From: Streptomyces sp. NBC_00525
GTDB lineage: Bacteria; Actinomycetota; Actinomycetes; Streptomycetales; Streptomycetaceae
Direction of reading: 5' to 3'
NCBI RefSeq assembly: GCF_036346595.1
Contig: NZ_CP107834.1
Location: forward strand, 4,836,001-4,900,000
Length of the DNA stretch: 64,000 nt
Part shown: one piece after another, positions 1-13,805 of the stretch
Position numbering within the stretch: the stretch's first letter is position 1
How the letters are laid out: every line of letters starts with the position of its first letter
Program-made: the position numbers and the translations under genes
The notes under the pieces: model-generated
What the model was told of the DNA's origin: nothing
Seen by the model: only the letters and a program-made list of their open reading frames with translations
The model's database searches: none

Positions 1-1499
1 AGGCCGAGCCCGCGCCCGGCGCCGTGCGTCGACCAGCCGCTGCGGAACACCTCGGCGGCGACCGCCGGATCGACCCCGGCGCCGTTGTCCGCGACCCGCA
101 GCAGCAGTTCGCCGTCGTTGGCGAGCGCGGTCACCGTGACCCGGCCCCGCTGCCCCGGCACGGCCGCCTCCGGCGCCCCGGTCACCGCGTCCACCGCGTT
201 GTCGATCAGATTGCCGAGGATGGTCACCACATCGCGGGCGGGCAGCGTCGGCGGCAGCGCGCCGTCGTCGATCAGGCTGTCGTCGGCGAGCACCAGCTCC
301 ACGCCCCGCTCGTTCGCCTGGGCGGCCTTGCCGAGCAGCAGGGCCGCCAGCACCGGTTCGGCGACCGCTCCCACCACCCGGTCGGTGAGCGCCTGGGCCA
401 GCTCCAGCTCCGCCGTCGCGAAGCCCACCGCCTCCCGCGCGCGCCCCAGCTCGATCAGCGAGACCACGGTGTGCAGCCGGTTCGCCGCCTCGTGCGCCTG
501 GGAGCGCAGCGCCCGGGTGAAGCCGCGCTCCGAGTCCAGCTCCCCGGACAGCGCTTGGAGTTCGGTGTGGTCGCGCAGGGTCACCACGGTCCCGCGCCGC
601 TCGCCGCCGACGACCGGACGGGTGTTGACGACGATGACCCGGTCCGCCGTCAGATGCACCTCGTCCACCCGCTTCTCGGAGGCGAGCAGCGCCCCGGTCA
701 GCGGGGCCGGCAGAGCCAGATCGGCGACCCGGCGGCCGACCGCGTCCGGGCCCAGGCCCAGGAGCTCCCGGCCCGCGTCGTTGACCAGGGCGATCCGGCG
801 CTGCCCGTCCAGCATCAGCAGCCCCTCGCGCACCGCGTGCAGGGTCGCCTCGTGGTAGTCGTGCAGCCGGCTCAGCTCGGTGGCGTTCATCCCGTGGGTG
901 TGGCGGCGCAGCCGGGCGTTGATCACGTACGTGCCGAGGCCGCCGATGACCAGCGCCGCGCCGGCCGCCAGCCCCAGCGCGCCGAGCTGCGCCCGCACCT
1001 GCGAGGAGACCCGGTCCACGGTGATCCCCGCGCTGACCAGTCCGGTGATTTGGCCGCCGTCCCGGACCGGGGTGACCACGCGGATGGAGGGCCCGAGCGT
1101 GCCGGTGTACGTCTCCGAGAAGGTCTCGCCGCGCAGCGCCCGCGCGGTGTGCCCGAGGAACGTCTCGCCGATGCGGTCGGTGACCGGATGCGTCCAGCGG
1201 ACCCGGTCCGGGCTCATGATCGTGACGAACGCGATCCCGGTCTCCTTGCGGACCCGCTCCGCGTACGGCTGGAGCGCGGCGGACGGGTCCTCGGTGCGGA
1301 TCGCCTCCCGGACGGACGGCGATCCCGCCACCGCCAGGGCCACCGCCCGCGCCTGCCGCGCCGCCGTCTCCTCGGCCTGCCCCCGCCCGGACTCGTACGC
1401 GAAGAACGCGCATCCGGCCACCACGGCCGCCACCAGCACCACCTGCATGGCGAACAGCTGCCCGGCGAGGCTGCGCGGACGGGTACGGGGAAAACGCAT
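1..1499 (-). CDS. DcuS/CitA-type sensor histidine kinase, 3' end cut by window edge
   Basis: Membrane sensor kinase, probably sensing C4-dicarboxylates or related acids. The frame reads from ATG at 1499 to the left edge without a stop, giving about 499 residues. I see an N-terminal membrane segment (residues about 12-34), an extracytoplasmic sensor domain of the CitA/DcuS kind, a second membrane segment near residues 170-190, a PAS region, then a kinase core with the dimerisation motif QAHEAANRLHT and an N-box LIDNAVDA. The ATP lid GRGLGL lies at the edge. The gene diverges from the dicarboxylate symporter gene, which supports the substrate guess. The partner response regulator would be expected just outside the window. 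The true ligand is not visible from sequence. Confidence 0.88.
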   Translation of the reverse strand, partial: MRFPRTRPRSLAGQLFAMQVVLVAAVVAGCAFFAYESGRGQAEETAARQARAVALAVAGSPSVREAIRTEDPSAALQPYAERVRKETGIAFVTIMSPDRVRWTHPVTDRIGETFLGHTARALRGETFSETYTGTLGPSIRVVTPVRDGGQITGLVSAGITVDRVSSQVRAQLGALGLAAGAALVIGGLGTYVINARLRRHTHGMNATELSRLHDYHEATLHAVREGLLMLDGQRRIALVNDAGRELLGLGPDAVGRRVADLALPAPLTGALLASEKRVDEVHLTADRVIVVNTRPVVGGERRGTVVTLRDHTELQALSGELDSERGFTRALRSQAHEAANRLHTVVSLIELGRAREAVGFATAELELAQALTDRVVGAVAEPVLAALLLGKAAQANERGVELVLADDSLIDDGALPPTLPARDVVTILGNLIDNAVDAVTGAPEAAVPGQRGRVTVTALANDGELLLRVADNGAGVDPAVAAEVFRSGWSTHGAGRGLG

Positions 1500-1563
1500 G
1501 CCGACCAGTGTGCCTGTCCGAAAACGCGGGCCCGCCCGGCCTGTGAACGAAATGCACGCAACG

Positions 1564-1577
1564 GTGACCGGTGTCAC
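1564..1577. promoter_or_regulatory. Candidate Crp-type operator between kinase gene and dctA
   Basis: The inverted repeat GTGAC-CGGT-GTCAC lies in the 144-bp divergent gap, 66 nt before the dctA start. It fits the pattern GTG-N6-GNCAC reported for Streptomyces Crp. The motif is short enough to occur by chance several times in 64 kb of GC-rich DNA, so this is only a candidate. It could equally be the site of the dicarboxylate response regulator. Confidence 0.35.
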
Positions 1578-1643
1578 AGCGGGCGGGATAGTCGCCGGGG
1601 CCCCCGGCGCGGGGGCGGGACGACGACGACCCGAGGAGACCCC

Positions 1644-3030
1644 GTGGCAGCGACCGCCGCCGAGCCGGAACGCACGACGCCGGACCGTACGAAGCCCGAC
1701 CGGACGAAGTACCTGTATCTCGCCGTGATCGTGGCGGTGGGGCTGGGCATCCTCGTCGGCTTCGTGGCCCCGGACGCCGCCGTCGAGCTCAAGCCCATCG
1801 GCACCGGCTTCGTGAACCTGATCAAGATGATGATCTCGCCCATCATCTTCTGCACGATCGTGCTGGGCGTCGGCTCGGTCCGCAAGGCCGCCAAGGTCGG
1901 CGCGGTCGGCGGGCTCGCCCTCGGCTACTTCCTGGTGATGTCCACGGTCGCCCTGGCCATCGGCCTGGTCGTCGGCAACCTCCTGGAGCCCGGCTCCGGC
2001 CTCCACATCACCGAGGCCGTCCGCGCCGCCGGTGAGAAGCAGGCGTCCGGGGCCGGCGAGTCCACCACGGACTTCCTGCTGGGCATCATCCCGACCACCC
2101 TGGTCTCCGCCTTCACCGCGGGCGAGGTGCTCCAGACGCTGCTCGTCGCCCTGCTCGCCGGCTTCGCGCTCCAGGCCATGGGCGCCCACGGCGAACCGGT
2201 GCTGCGCGGCATCGGGCACATCCAGCGCCTGGTCTTCCGCATCCTCGCCATGATCATGTGGGTGGCCCCGGTCGGCGCGTTCGGCGCGATGGCGGCGGTG
2301 GTCGGCGAGACCGGGGTGGACGCGCTGAAATCACTCGCGGTCATCATGATCGGCTTCTACGTCACCTGCGCCCTGTTCGTCTTCCTGGTGCTCGGCGCGA
2401 TCCTGCGCCTGGTGGCCGGGCTGAACATCCTCACGCTGCTGAAGTACCTGGGCCGCGAGTTCCTGCTGATCCTGTCCACCTCCTCCTCGGAGTCGGCGCT
2501 GCCCCGGCTGATCGCCAAGATGGAGCACCTGGGCGTCAGCAAGCCCGTCGTCGGCATCACCGTGCCGACCGGCTACTCCTTCAACCTGGACGGCACCGCG
2601 ATCTATCTCACGATGGCCTCGCTGTTCATCGCCAACGCCACCGGCGACCCGCTGAGCATCGGCGAGCAGATCTCGCTGCTCGTCTTCATGGTCATCGCCT
2701 CCAAGGGCGCGGCCGGGGTCACCGGCGCCGGCCTCGCCACCCTCGCCGGCGGCCTCCAGTCGCACCGCCCCGAACTGGTGGACGGCGTCGGCCTCATCGT
2801 CGGCATCGACCGCTTCATGAGCGAGGCCCGCGCCCTGACCAACTTCGCCGGCAACGCGGTCGCCACGGTCCTCGTCGGCACCTGGACCGGGGAGATCGAC
2901 CGCGAACGGGCCGGCCTGGTGCTCGCCGGCACCCTCCCGTTCGACGAGAAGATGCTCAGCGACGAGGGGCCGGCCGAACCGCACGTGCCCGAGGCCCGCG
3001 ACGGCGACCGGCCCTCCGCGTCCCACCGCC

Positions 3031-3044
<14 letters not shown>
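1644..3044 (+). CDS. dctA: Dicarboxylate/proton (cation) symporter DctA
   Basis: Secondary transporter of the DAACS family importing succinate, fumarate or malate with cations; 466 residues, a usual length for DctA. GTG at 1644 was chosen because GAGGAG lies about 7 nt upstream and the protein then starts just before the first membrane helix. Multiple hydrophobic helices follow. The family hallmarks are present: the serine-rich tip [11 protein letters not shown], then [14 protein letters not shown], then the segment around [12 protein letters not shown]. The last 14 bp overlap convergent glgB. It is divergent from a DcuS-like kinase, so dicarboxylate-dependent control is likely. Aspartate or glutamate as substrate cannot be excluded. 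Confidence 0.9.
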
Positions 3045-5463
<2,419 letters not shown>

Positions 5464-5566
5464 GGGGGACTGACTCCTCGGAGGTGGGGGGTGGGGAGCG
5501 GGGCGGATCGGGGGCTGCGGGGGAGCGCGGCCGGTCCCGGCCGGTATCGGCGGGTCTCGGCCGGTC

Positions 5567-6991
5567 TCAGCCGGGGGAGCCGGCGGCCAGGCGGTGGATC
5601 GCGGCCATCGGGACCGGCAGCCAGTCGGGCCGGTGCCGGGCCTCGTACAGCACCTCGTACACCGCCTTGTCGGTCTCGTGGGCGCGCAGCAGCTCCGGCT
5701 CGGCGCGCGGGTCGGTGCCCGCCGCCTCGGCGTAGCCGTCGCAGTAGGCGTCCCGGCAGCGGGCGGCCCACTCCGGCTTCCAGGGCCGGTGGGTGCGGGC
5801 CGCGTAGTCGAAGGACCGGAGCATGCCGGCCACGTCGCGGACCGGGGGCTGCGGGCTGCGGCGCTCCGGGAGCGGCCGGGCCGGCTCGCCCTCGAAGTCG
5901 ATCAGCGACCAGAAGCCGTCGGCGCCGCGCAGCGTCTGGCCGAGGTGGAGGTCGCCGTGCACCCGCTGCGCGGCCCAGCTGCGCCCCCGGTGGCCCAGGG
6001 CCGCGACCGCGTCGAACGCGGTGCGCAGTCCGGGGACGTACGGGACGAGTTCGGGCACCGCGTGGGCGGCCGCCTCCAGCCGCTCCACCATGGCGGCGGC
6101 CAGCTCGTCGGTCTGGGAGCGGCGCAGCACCGGGGTGGGCAGCGCGCCGGCGAGCGCGGTGTGCACCTCGGCGGTGGCGCGGCCGAGCGCCCGCGCCTCG
6201 GGCAGGAAGTCGTGCCCGGTGGCGAGGGCGCGCAGGGCGAGCTGCCAGCCGTCCTCGGCGCCGCGCAGGAACGGCTGGAGCACCCCGAGCGTCAGCCGCT
6301 CCGGTGTCGCAGCCTCGAACCAGGCGACCGGGGCCGGGACGCGTCCGCAGCCCTCGCGGGACAGCACGAGCGGCAGTTCGAGGTCCGGGTTGGTGCCGGG
6401 GAAGACCCGGCGGAAGATCTTGAGGATGTACGCGTCCCCGTACACCAGCGAGGAGTTGGACTGCTCGGTGTCCAGCACTCGGGGCGGCAGCCGCTGCGGG
6501 ATCGGTTCCGCACCGCGGTCGAAGCGCACGGCGCCGAGCCGGCCGGGGGTGCGAAATCGTTCCAGCAGCAGTGCGGCGAGGCGGGCGTCGTGCAGTCCGT
6601 CGTAGACGGTGAGCCCGGCCAGCGGCCCGTGCGGCACCCGGCCGATGGCGGCGGGCGCCAGGTGCGGGGGGAGCACCGGGCGTACGCCGAGGAGCAGTTG
6701 GTAGCAGTCGACGGGCGGCTGGGCGGGCATGGTGGGCTGATGGGCCCGGACCAGCAGGTGCAGGAGCCCCGGCGCGGAGCCGGTACCGTCCACCGGCAGC
6801 ATCTCGGTGGCCGCGACCAGCGAGAAGGCGGTGATGGGCCGTCCCTTGCCGGCGAACCACCGCTGCCGGGGCAGCCATTCGTGGAGCAGCGGCCCGAGGG
6901 ACGGGATCAGGGCCGTGCCGTCCGCCGTGGTGACCTGGGTGTCCGTGCGCGAGACCGCGTCCGGGGCCGAGGCGTCTGGTGCCTCCAACAT
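5567..6991 (-). CDS. mak: Maltokinase (Pep2/Mak)
   Basis: ATP-dependent kinase that makes maltose-1-phosphate, the GlgE donor. It has 474 residues, normal for maltokinase. The N-terminal cap holds the characteristic [14 protein letters not shown]. The kinase fold carries the catalytic loop [10 protein letters not shown] (about 346) and the metal-binding DFEGEP (about 366), as in aminoglycoside-phosphotransferase-like kinases. It follows treS with a gap of about 180 bp and precedes glgB. In many actinobacteria TreS and Mak act as a complex, so neighbouring genes fit. The start is ATG at 6991; the next upstream region has no better choice. Confidence 0.93.
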   Translation of the reverse strand: MLEAPDASAPDAVSRTDTQVTTADGTALIPSLGPLLHEWLPRQRWFAGKGRPITAFSLVAATEMLPVDGTGSAPGLLHLLVRAHQPTMPAQPPVDCYQLLLGVRPVLPPHLAPAAIGRVPHGPLAGLTVYDGLHDARLAALLLERFRTPGRLGAVRFDRGAEPIPQRLPPRVLDTEQSNSSLVYGDAYILKIFRRVFPGTNPDLELPLVLSREGCGRVPAPVAWFEAATPERLTLGVLQPFLRGAEDGWQLALRALATGHDFLPEARALGRATAEVHTALAGALPTPVLRRSQTDELAAAMVERLEAAAHAVPELVPYVPGLRTAFDAVAALGHRGRSWAAQRVHGDLHLGQTLRGADGFWSLIDFEGEPARPLPERRSPQPPVRDVAGMLRSFDYAARTHRPWKPEWAARCRDAYCDGYAEAAGTDPRAEPELLRAHETDKAVYEVLYEARHRPDWLPVPMAAIHRLAAGSPG

Positions 6992-7172
6992 GGCATCGCG
7001 TCCTTTCCCCGGGGCACACCACAGGATGCGAAGAGTGTCCCGGATTGCGGCATGGGCTGTCCGGCTGTGCGGGACGTGTCGGGTCAGGATGATCCGTACG
7101 GACTCGGCAGGGGGGCATCGGTGGGTGCCCCGTGCGGGGCGGCGCGAACCGCCCCGCCGGTGGCCCGGCCCG

Positions 7173-8875
<1,703 letters not shown>

Positions 8876-8879
<4 letters not shown>

Positions 8880-10918
8880 GGTGTGGGTGACCCTCCGGTC
8901 TGCGGGGACGGTCGCAGAACGGCGATGTGCGCGGGTGTCACACCCGGTTCGAGGCGCACATAGAACGTCCTGCCCCAGTGATAGGAAGTGCCGGTGAGCT
9001 CGTCACGCACCGGCACGCTCTCGTGCCGGTCGAGGCCGAGTTGCGGCATGTCCAACGAGACGGTCGCCTCCTGGGTGTGGTGCGGGTCGAGGTTGACGAC
9101 CACCAGAAGGATGTTCGAACCGGAACGCTTGCTGTACGCGATGACCGCGTCGTTGTCCGACGTGTGGAAGTGCACGTCGCGCAGCTGCTGCAGGGCCGGG
9201 TTGCGGCGCCTGATCCGGTTGAGCGAGGTGATGAGCGGGGCCAGCGACCGGCCCTCGCGCTCTGCGGCTTCCCAGTCCCTGGGCCGGATCTCGTACTTCT
9301 CCGAGTCGAGGTACTCCTCACTGCCGTGATGGATCGGGGTGTTCTCGCACAGCTCGAACCCCGCGTACACCCCCCAGGAGGGGGAGAGGGTCGCCGCGAG
9401 CACCGCCCGTGCCTCGAAGGCCGGCCTGCCGCCCTCCTGGAGGTATCCGGGAAGGATGTCGGGGGTGTTCACGAAGAAATTGGGCCGCATGAACGCGGCG
9501 GTCTCACCGGCCAGTTCGGTCACGTAATCGGTGATTTCGCGCCGCGTGTTGCGCCAGGTGAAATACGTGTACGACTGCTGGAACCCGATCGCCGCGAGTG
9601 TACGCATCATCGCCGGGCGGGTGAACGCCTCGGCCAGGAAAATGACATCCGGATCGGTCCCGTTGATCTCCGCGATGACCTTCTCCCAGAAGACCACCGG
9701 CTTGGTGTGCGGATTGTCGACCCGGAAGATCCGCACCCCGCGGTCCATCCAGAAACGCAGAATACGCACGCTCTCCGCGACGATCCCCGCGAAGTCCTCG
9801 TCGAAGGCGATCGGATAGATGTCCTGGTATTTCTTCGGCGGATTCTCCGCGTACGCGATCGAGCCGTCGGCCCGGTGCCGGAACCACTCCGGATGCTCCC
9901 GCACCCACGGATGGTCCGGCGAGCACTGGAGCGCGAAGTCCAGGGCCACCTCCATGCGCAGATTGCGGGCCGTCTCCACGAAGTGGCCGAAGTCCTCCAG
10001 CGTGCCCAGGTCCGGATGGACCGCGTCGTGCCCGCCCGCGGCCGAACCGATCGCCCACGGCACGCCCACGTCCTGCGGACCGGGGGTCAGCGAGTTGTTC
10101 GGGCCCTTGCGATGCGTCGTGCCGATGGGGTGGACCGGCGGCAGGTACACCACGTCGAAGCCCATCGCGGCGACCGCCGGCAGCCGCTCCGCCGCCGTGC
10201 GGAACGTACCGCCGACCAGCCGGGGCGCCCCCGCCGCGGCCGGCTCGGCAGCGCGCCCCCGGCGCGGCTTCGCCGGCTCGTACCTCGCCCCCTCGGAGCG
10301 CGGGAACAGCTCGTACCAGGAGCCGTACAGCGCCCGCCGGCGCTCCACCACCAGCGGATGCGGGCGCGACGCCGTGACCAGCTCCCGCAGCGGATGGCGG
10401 TCCAGCGCCCCGCGCGCCTCCGGCGCCAGGGCCGCCGCCAGCCGCTCCCCGGCCGGCCGGGACGCGTCGCGCAGCGCGTCCACCGCGGCCAGCACCGCCT
10501 CCCGCCCGTCCCGCTTCGGCACGCCCTCGGCGGCCCGCTCGTACAGCTCGGCGCCCTCGGCCAGCGTCAGCTCGGTGTCGATGCCCGCCGGGATCTTGAT
10601 CCCCGCCGTGTGGCGCCAGGTGGCGACCGGGTCGCTCCACGCCTCGACCGTGTACGTCCACCGCCCCTCGGCGTCCGGGGTGACCTCGGCGCCCCAGCGG
10701 TCGGTGCCCGCGGCCAGCTCGCGCATCGGCGTCCAGGGTCCCGGCCGCCCGCCCGGACCGCGCAGCACCACATTGGCCGCCACCGCGTCGTGGCCCTCCC
10801 GGAAGACGGTCGCGGTGACCTCGAAAGTCTCACCGGCGACGGCCTTGGCGGGCCTTCTGCCGCAATCGACGAGCGGACGGACGTCGAGAACGGGAATGCG
10901 ACCGATCAATGGAATCAC
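8876..10918 (-). CDS. glgE: Alpha-1,4-glucan:maltose-1-phosphate maltosyltransferase GlgE
   Basis: Extends alpha-1,4-glucans by maltosyl units from maltose-1-phosphate. It has 680 residues, and the N-terminal [10 protein letters not shown] is the usual GlgE beginning. Catalytic residues sit in [12 protein letters not shown] (nucleophile Asp, about 398) and VIFLAEAF (acid/base Glu, about 427); the YFTWRNT segment is also present. The start is taken as GTG at 10918; no clear ribosome site precedes it. Compared with the S. coelicolor GlgE I remember, there is an extra Ala/Pro/Gly-rich loop near residues 215-235. It is first in a four-gene glycogen operon and divergent from glgP. Confidence 0.94.
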
Positions 10919-10944
10919 CTGGGGACTGGAGGAGCACGAGGGTG

Positions 10945-10980
10945 GAGTCGTGTTCTTTCTAGTCGCTCGGTGGACGACTC
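10945..10980. promoter_or_regulatory. Inverted repeat in the glgE/glgP divergent promoter region
   Basis: The 176-bp gap between the two divergent starts holds GAGTCGT (10945-10951) and its complement ACGACTC (10974-10980), 22 bp apart. Spacing of about 29 bp centre to centre would suit a dimeric regulator on one face of DNA. The regulator is unknown. Confidence 0.3.
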
Positions 10981-11094
10981 ACGGGGGGTGGGCGTGGCCA
11001 CTTCCGTACGCATTCACTCGAATGGCAGTCCAAAGCCGTCCGGTCGTTCCCGCGTGCCGCCCCGATTCCCGCCGCCCCTGTAAAGCTGGAATAC

Positions 11095-13698
11095 GTGAAG
11101 GCCATTCGTCGATTCACCGTGCGTCCCGTCCTCCCGGACTCCCTCCAACCCCTCAGCGACCTGGCGCGCAATCTGCGCTGGTCCTGGCACACCGAGACCC
11201 GCGAGCTGTTCCGGGCCGTCGATCCGGCGGCCGGCCCCCCGGCGGAGTGCGACCCCGTCCGCCTGCTCGGCTCCGTCTCGGCGGGGCGGCTCGCCGAGCT
11301 GGCCCATGACGAAGCGTTCCTGCAGCGGCTCGCCGAGGCGTCCGCCGACCTCCGGGACTACCTCGAAGGCCCCCGCTGGTACCAGGAGCGGCGCGAGCGC
11401 GACGGCGGACTCCCCGCCGCCGTCGCCTACTTCTCACCCGAATTCGGGGTCACCGCCGCCCTGCCCCAGTACTCCGGCGGACTCGGCATCCTCGCCGGCG
11501 ACCACCTCAAGGCCGCCAGCGACCTGGGCGTGCCCCTGATCGGCGTCGGCCTCCTCTACCGCCACGGCTACTTCCGGCAGAGCCTGTCCAGGGACGGCTG
11601 GCAGCAGGAGCACTACCCCGTCCTCGACCCCAACGAGCTGCCGCTCACCCTGATCCGCGAGCCCGACGGCACCCCGGCCCAGATCGTCCTGGCCCTGCCC
11701 GGCGGCCGCTCCCTGCACGCCCAGATCTGGCAGGCCCACGTCGGCCGGGTCCCACTGCTCATGCTCGACTCCGACGTCGAGGAGAACGCCCCCGGCGAAC
11801 GCGAGGTCACCGACCGGCTCTACGGCGGCGGCAGCGAGCACCGGCTGCTCCAGGAGATGCTCCTCGGCATCGGCGGCGTCCGCGCCGTGCGCGCGTACGC
11901 CCGGCTCACCGGCCACCCCGCCCCCGAGGTCTTCCACACCAACGAGGGCCACGCAGGCTTCCTCGGCCTCGAACGCGTCCGCGAACTGGCCGGCACCGGC
12001 CTGGACTTCGACGCCGCGGTGGAGTCCGTGCGCGCCGGCACCGTCTTCACCACCCACACCCCCGTCCCGGCCGGCATCGACCGGTTCGACCGCGCCCTGG
12101 TCGCCCGCCACTTCGGCGAGGACGGCGAACTGCCCGGCGTCCCCGCCGAACGCGTCCTGGAACTCGGCACCGAGACCTACCCCGGCGGCGATCCCGGCGT
12201 CTTCAACATGGCCGTGATGGGGCTGCGCCTCGCCCAGCGCGCCAACGGGGTCTCCACCCTGCACGGCGCGGTCAGCCGGGAGATGTTCGCCGGGCTCTGG
12301 CCGGGCTTCGACGCCCCCGAGGTGCCGATCACCTCCGTCACCAACGGCGTCCACGCCCCCACCTGGGTCGCCCCCGAGGTGCTGCGGCTGCGCGCCGAGT
12401 CCGGCGGCGTGCCCGGCCGCTGGGACTCCGTCGCCGACGTCCCCGCCCGCCGGCTGTGGGAGCTGCGCCGCACCCTGCGCGGACAGCTGGTGGACGAGGT
12501 CCGCCGGCGACTGCACGCCTCCTGGCGCCACCGGGGCGCCGAGCCGGCCGAACTCGGCTGGATCGACGGCGTGCTCGACCCGGACGTCCTGACGATCGGC
12601 TTCGCCCGCCGCGTTCCCTCGTACAAGCGGCTGACGCTCATGCTGCGCGACCGCGAACGGCTGCGGACGCTGCTGCTGCACCCGCAGCGGCCGGTCCAGA
12701 TCGTCGTCGCGGGCAAGGCGCACCCCGCCGACGACGGCGGGAAGCGGCTGGTCCAGGAGCTGGTCAGGTTCGCCGACGACGCACGGGTCCGCCACCGCAT
12801 CGTCTTCCTGCCCGACTACGGCATGGCGATGGCCCAGAAGCTGTATCCGGGCTGCGACGTCTGGCTGAACAATCCGCTGCGTCCGCTGGAGGCGTGCGGG
12901 ACCAGCGGGATGAAGGCCGCGCTCAACGGCTGCCTCAACCTGTCGGTGCTGGACGGCTGGTGGGACGAGTGGTACGAGCCGGACTTCGGCTGGGCGATCC
13001 CGACGGCCGAGGGCGCCGCGCTGGACGAGGACCGGCGCGACGACCTGGAGGCGGGCGCCCTGTACGAGCTGGTCGAGGACCGGATCGCGCCGCACTTCTA
13101 CGACCGGGGCGACGAGGGGCTGCCCGCCCGCTGGATCGAGATGGTCCGGGCCACGATGGGCACCCTGGGGCCCAGGGTCCTCGCGGACCGGATGGTCGCG
13201 GAGTACGTCGAGCGGCTGTACGCCCCCGCGGCGGCGGCCGGGCGCACCATGGACCCGGCGCGCTCGCGGGAGCTGGCGGGCTGGAAGGCGAAGGTCCGGG
13301 CGGCCTGGCCCCGGGTGGCGGTGGACCATGTGGAGGCGGTGACGCCGACCGGCTCGGGTACGACGGCGGAGCTGGGTTCCACGCTGGGGCTGCGGGTGCG
13401 GATCTCGCTGGGGGCGCTGGCGCCCGGGGACGTGGAGGTGCAGGCGGTGGCCGGGCGGGTGGACTCGTCCGACGCGATCACCGGCGCGCAGGTCTTCCCG
13501 CTGAAGCCGGCGGGCGGCCAGGACCTGGAGGGCCACTGGCTGTACGAGGGCCCGCTCGCCCTGGACCGGACGGGGCCCTACGGCTACACGGTGCGGGTGC
13601 TGCCCGCGCACCGGCTGCTGTCCTGCGGCGCCGAACTCGGGCTGGTCGCCCAGCCCGCCGGGGCGGCGAACGAGGGCGGCGGGGTGCTGCTGCGCTGA
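11095..13698 (+). CDS. glgP: Alpha-glucan (glycogen) phosphorylase
   Basis: GT35 phosphorylase that releases glucose-1-phosphate from glycogen. It has 867 residues, of the shorter bacterial/archaeal 'alpha-glucan phosphorylase' type. The N-terminus has NLRWSWH, followed by AYFSPEFGVT and the substrate-site segment around HTNEGHAGF and TNGVHAPTW. The PLP pocket region reads EACGTSGMKAALNG (about residues 599-612). The C-terminal 120 residues form a separate beta-rich region ending in a low-similarity tail. GTG at 11095 has only a weak ribosome site (CTGGA). It is divergent from glgE, so synthesis and breakdown share one control region. A strong hairpin terminator follows. Confidence 0.93.
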   Translation: MKAIRRFTVRPVLPDSLQPLSDLARNLRWSWHTETRELFRAVDPAAGPPAECDPVRLLGSVSAGRLAELAHDEAFLQRLAEASADLRDYLEGPRWYQERRERDGGLPAAVAYFSPEFGVTAALPQYSGGLGILAGDHLKAASDLGVPLIGVGLLYRHGYFRQSLSRDGWQQEHYPVLDPNELPLTLIREPDGTPAQIVLALPGGRSLHAQIWQAHVGRVPLLMLDSDVEENAPGEREVTDRLYGGGSEHRLLQEMLLGIGGVRAVRAYARLTGHPAPEVFHTNEGHAGFLGLERVRELAGTGLDFDAAVESVRAGTVFTTHTPVPAGIDRFDRALVARHFGEDGELPGVPAERVLELGTETYPGGDPGVFNMAVMGLRLAQRANGVSTLHGAVSREMFAGLWPGFDAPEVPITSVTNGVHAPTWVAPEVLRLRAESGGVPGRWDSVADVPARRLWELRRTLRGQLVDEVRRRLHASWRHRGAEPAELGWIDGVLDPDVLTIGFARRVPSYKRLTLMLRDRERLRTLLLHPQRPVQIVVAGKAHPADDGGKRLVQELVRFADDARVRHRIVFLPDYGMAMAQKLYPGCDVWLNNPLRPLEACGTSGMKAALNGCLNLSVLDGWWDEWYEPDFGWAIPTAEGAALDEDRRDDLEAGALYELVEDRIAPHFYDRGDEGLPARWIEMVRATMGTLGPRVLADRMVAEYVERLYAPAAAAGRTMDPARSRELAGWKAKVRAAWPRVAVDHVEAVTPTGSGTTAELGSTLGLRVRISLGALAPGDVEVQAVAGRVDSSDAITGAQVFPLKPAGGQDLEGHWLYEGPLALDRTGPYGYTVRVLPAHRLLSCGAELGLVAQPAGAANEGGGVLLR

Positions 13699-13715
13699 GC
13701 CGGGGCCCGGCATGG

Positions 13716-13758
13716 CGGAACCGCCCGGAGGGGAGTGGTCTCCCTCCGGGCGGTTCCG
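13716..13758. terminator. Strong bidirectional terminator after glgP
   Basis: A 17-bp perfect stem (arms 13716-13732 and 13742-13758) with a 9-nt loop lies between convergent glgP and the protease gene. It has no U-run, as is usual in Streptomyces terminators. Confidence 0.85.
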
Positions 13759-13805
13759 TGTCAGCGGCGGGTCATGCGGTGACCCGTGCGGCGCGGCGCC
13801 TTCGT

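Noticed and set aside
24-1643. Open frame continuous with dctA from near the window start
   Set aside because: It is antisense to the sensor kinase and compositionally a shadow. The real dctA start with ribosome site is at 1644.
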